Assembly (NCBI GenBank): GCA_003242425.1
Contig: QGUL01000125.1
Location: 1 to 6,000, forward strand
Direction: 5' to 3'
Length of the DNA stretch: 6,000 nt
DNA from: Pseudomonadota bacterium
Lineage (GTDB): Bacteria > Pseudomonadota > Gammaproteobacteria > Burkholderiales > SG8-39
Translations under genes and position numbers: made by a program
The notes under the pieces: model-generated
What the model saw: only the letters and a program-made list of their open reading frames with translations
Database searches by the model: none
What the model was told of the DNA's origin: nothing
Shown here: piece by piece, positions 5,987-6,000 of the stretch
How the letters are laid out: each line of letters starts with the position of its first letter
Position numbering within the stretch: the first letter of the stretch is position 1

Positions 5987-6000
5987 AAAAAATTTTACAG

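Noticed and set aside
5602..6000. Known structural RNAs (tmRNA, RNase P RNA, 4.5S RNA, tRNA)
   Set aside because: I looked on both strands for their conserved cores (for example the tRNA T-loop GTTCGA and the 4.5S GGAAGGTAGCA region) and saw none.
1..6000. CRISPR arrays, insertion sequences or phage genes
   Set aside because: There are no regularly spaced direct repeats, no transposase or integrase reading frame and no terminal inverted repeats in the window.

Overview
The window looks like chromosomal DNA from a high-GC Gram-negative bacterium, most likely a proteobacterium and possibly a betaproteobacterium. The evidence is strong G/C preference at third codon positions, a lipoprotein signal, a periplasmic di-heme cytochrome c peroxidase, an MsbA-like half-ABC exporter and a proteobacterial GltS. 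The taxonomic call is inference only. Base 1 appears to be a contig end: the first ~65 bases hold long G runs and match no protein family.

Layout. (1) Bases 1-1089, +: the 5'-truncated C-terminal ~340 residues of a sodium/glutamate symporter (GltS). (2) Bases 1091-2572, +: a TAXI-type solute-binding lipoprotein, one base after the gltS stop, with its ribosome binding site inside the last gltS codons. (3) Bases 2573-2644: a short convergent gap with a hairpin and T-tract terminator for the minus strand. (4) Bases 2645-3691, -: a di-heme cytochrome c peroxidase (CcpA type) with a signal peptide and all the expected haem and catalytic residues. (5) Bases 3692-3846: a divergent intergenic region with an FNR/Anr-like palindrome about 41 bp upstream of the inferred peroxidase transcription start. 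(6) Bases 3847-5601, +: a complete half-size ABC exporter. (7) Bases 5602-6000: no convincing intact gene. It holds GC-rich hairpins, a possible frameshifted small ORF, and a strong-looking minus-strand promoter near the right edge.

How the genes relate. The most interesting point is the tight pairing of gltS with a TAXI solute-binding lipoprotein and no TRAP membrane subunit in view. TAXI proteins normally serve TRAP transporters, and at least one characterised member binds L-glutamate. Together these suggest a binding-protein-assisted glutamate (or related acid) symporter built on GltS. The peroxidase is a separate unit, probably induced under low oxygen to remove H2O2 in the periplasm. The ABC exporter is divergent from it and has no visible functional link to its neighbours.
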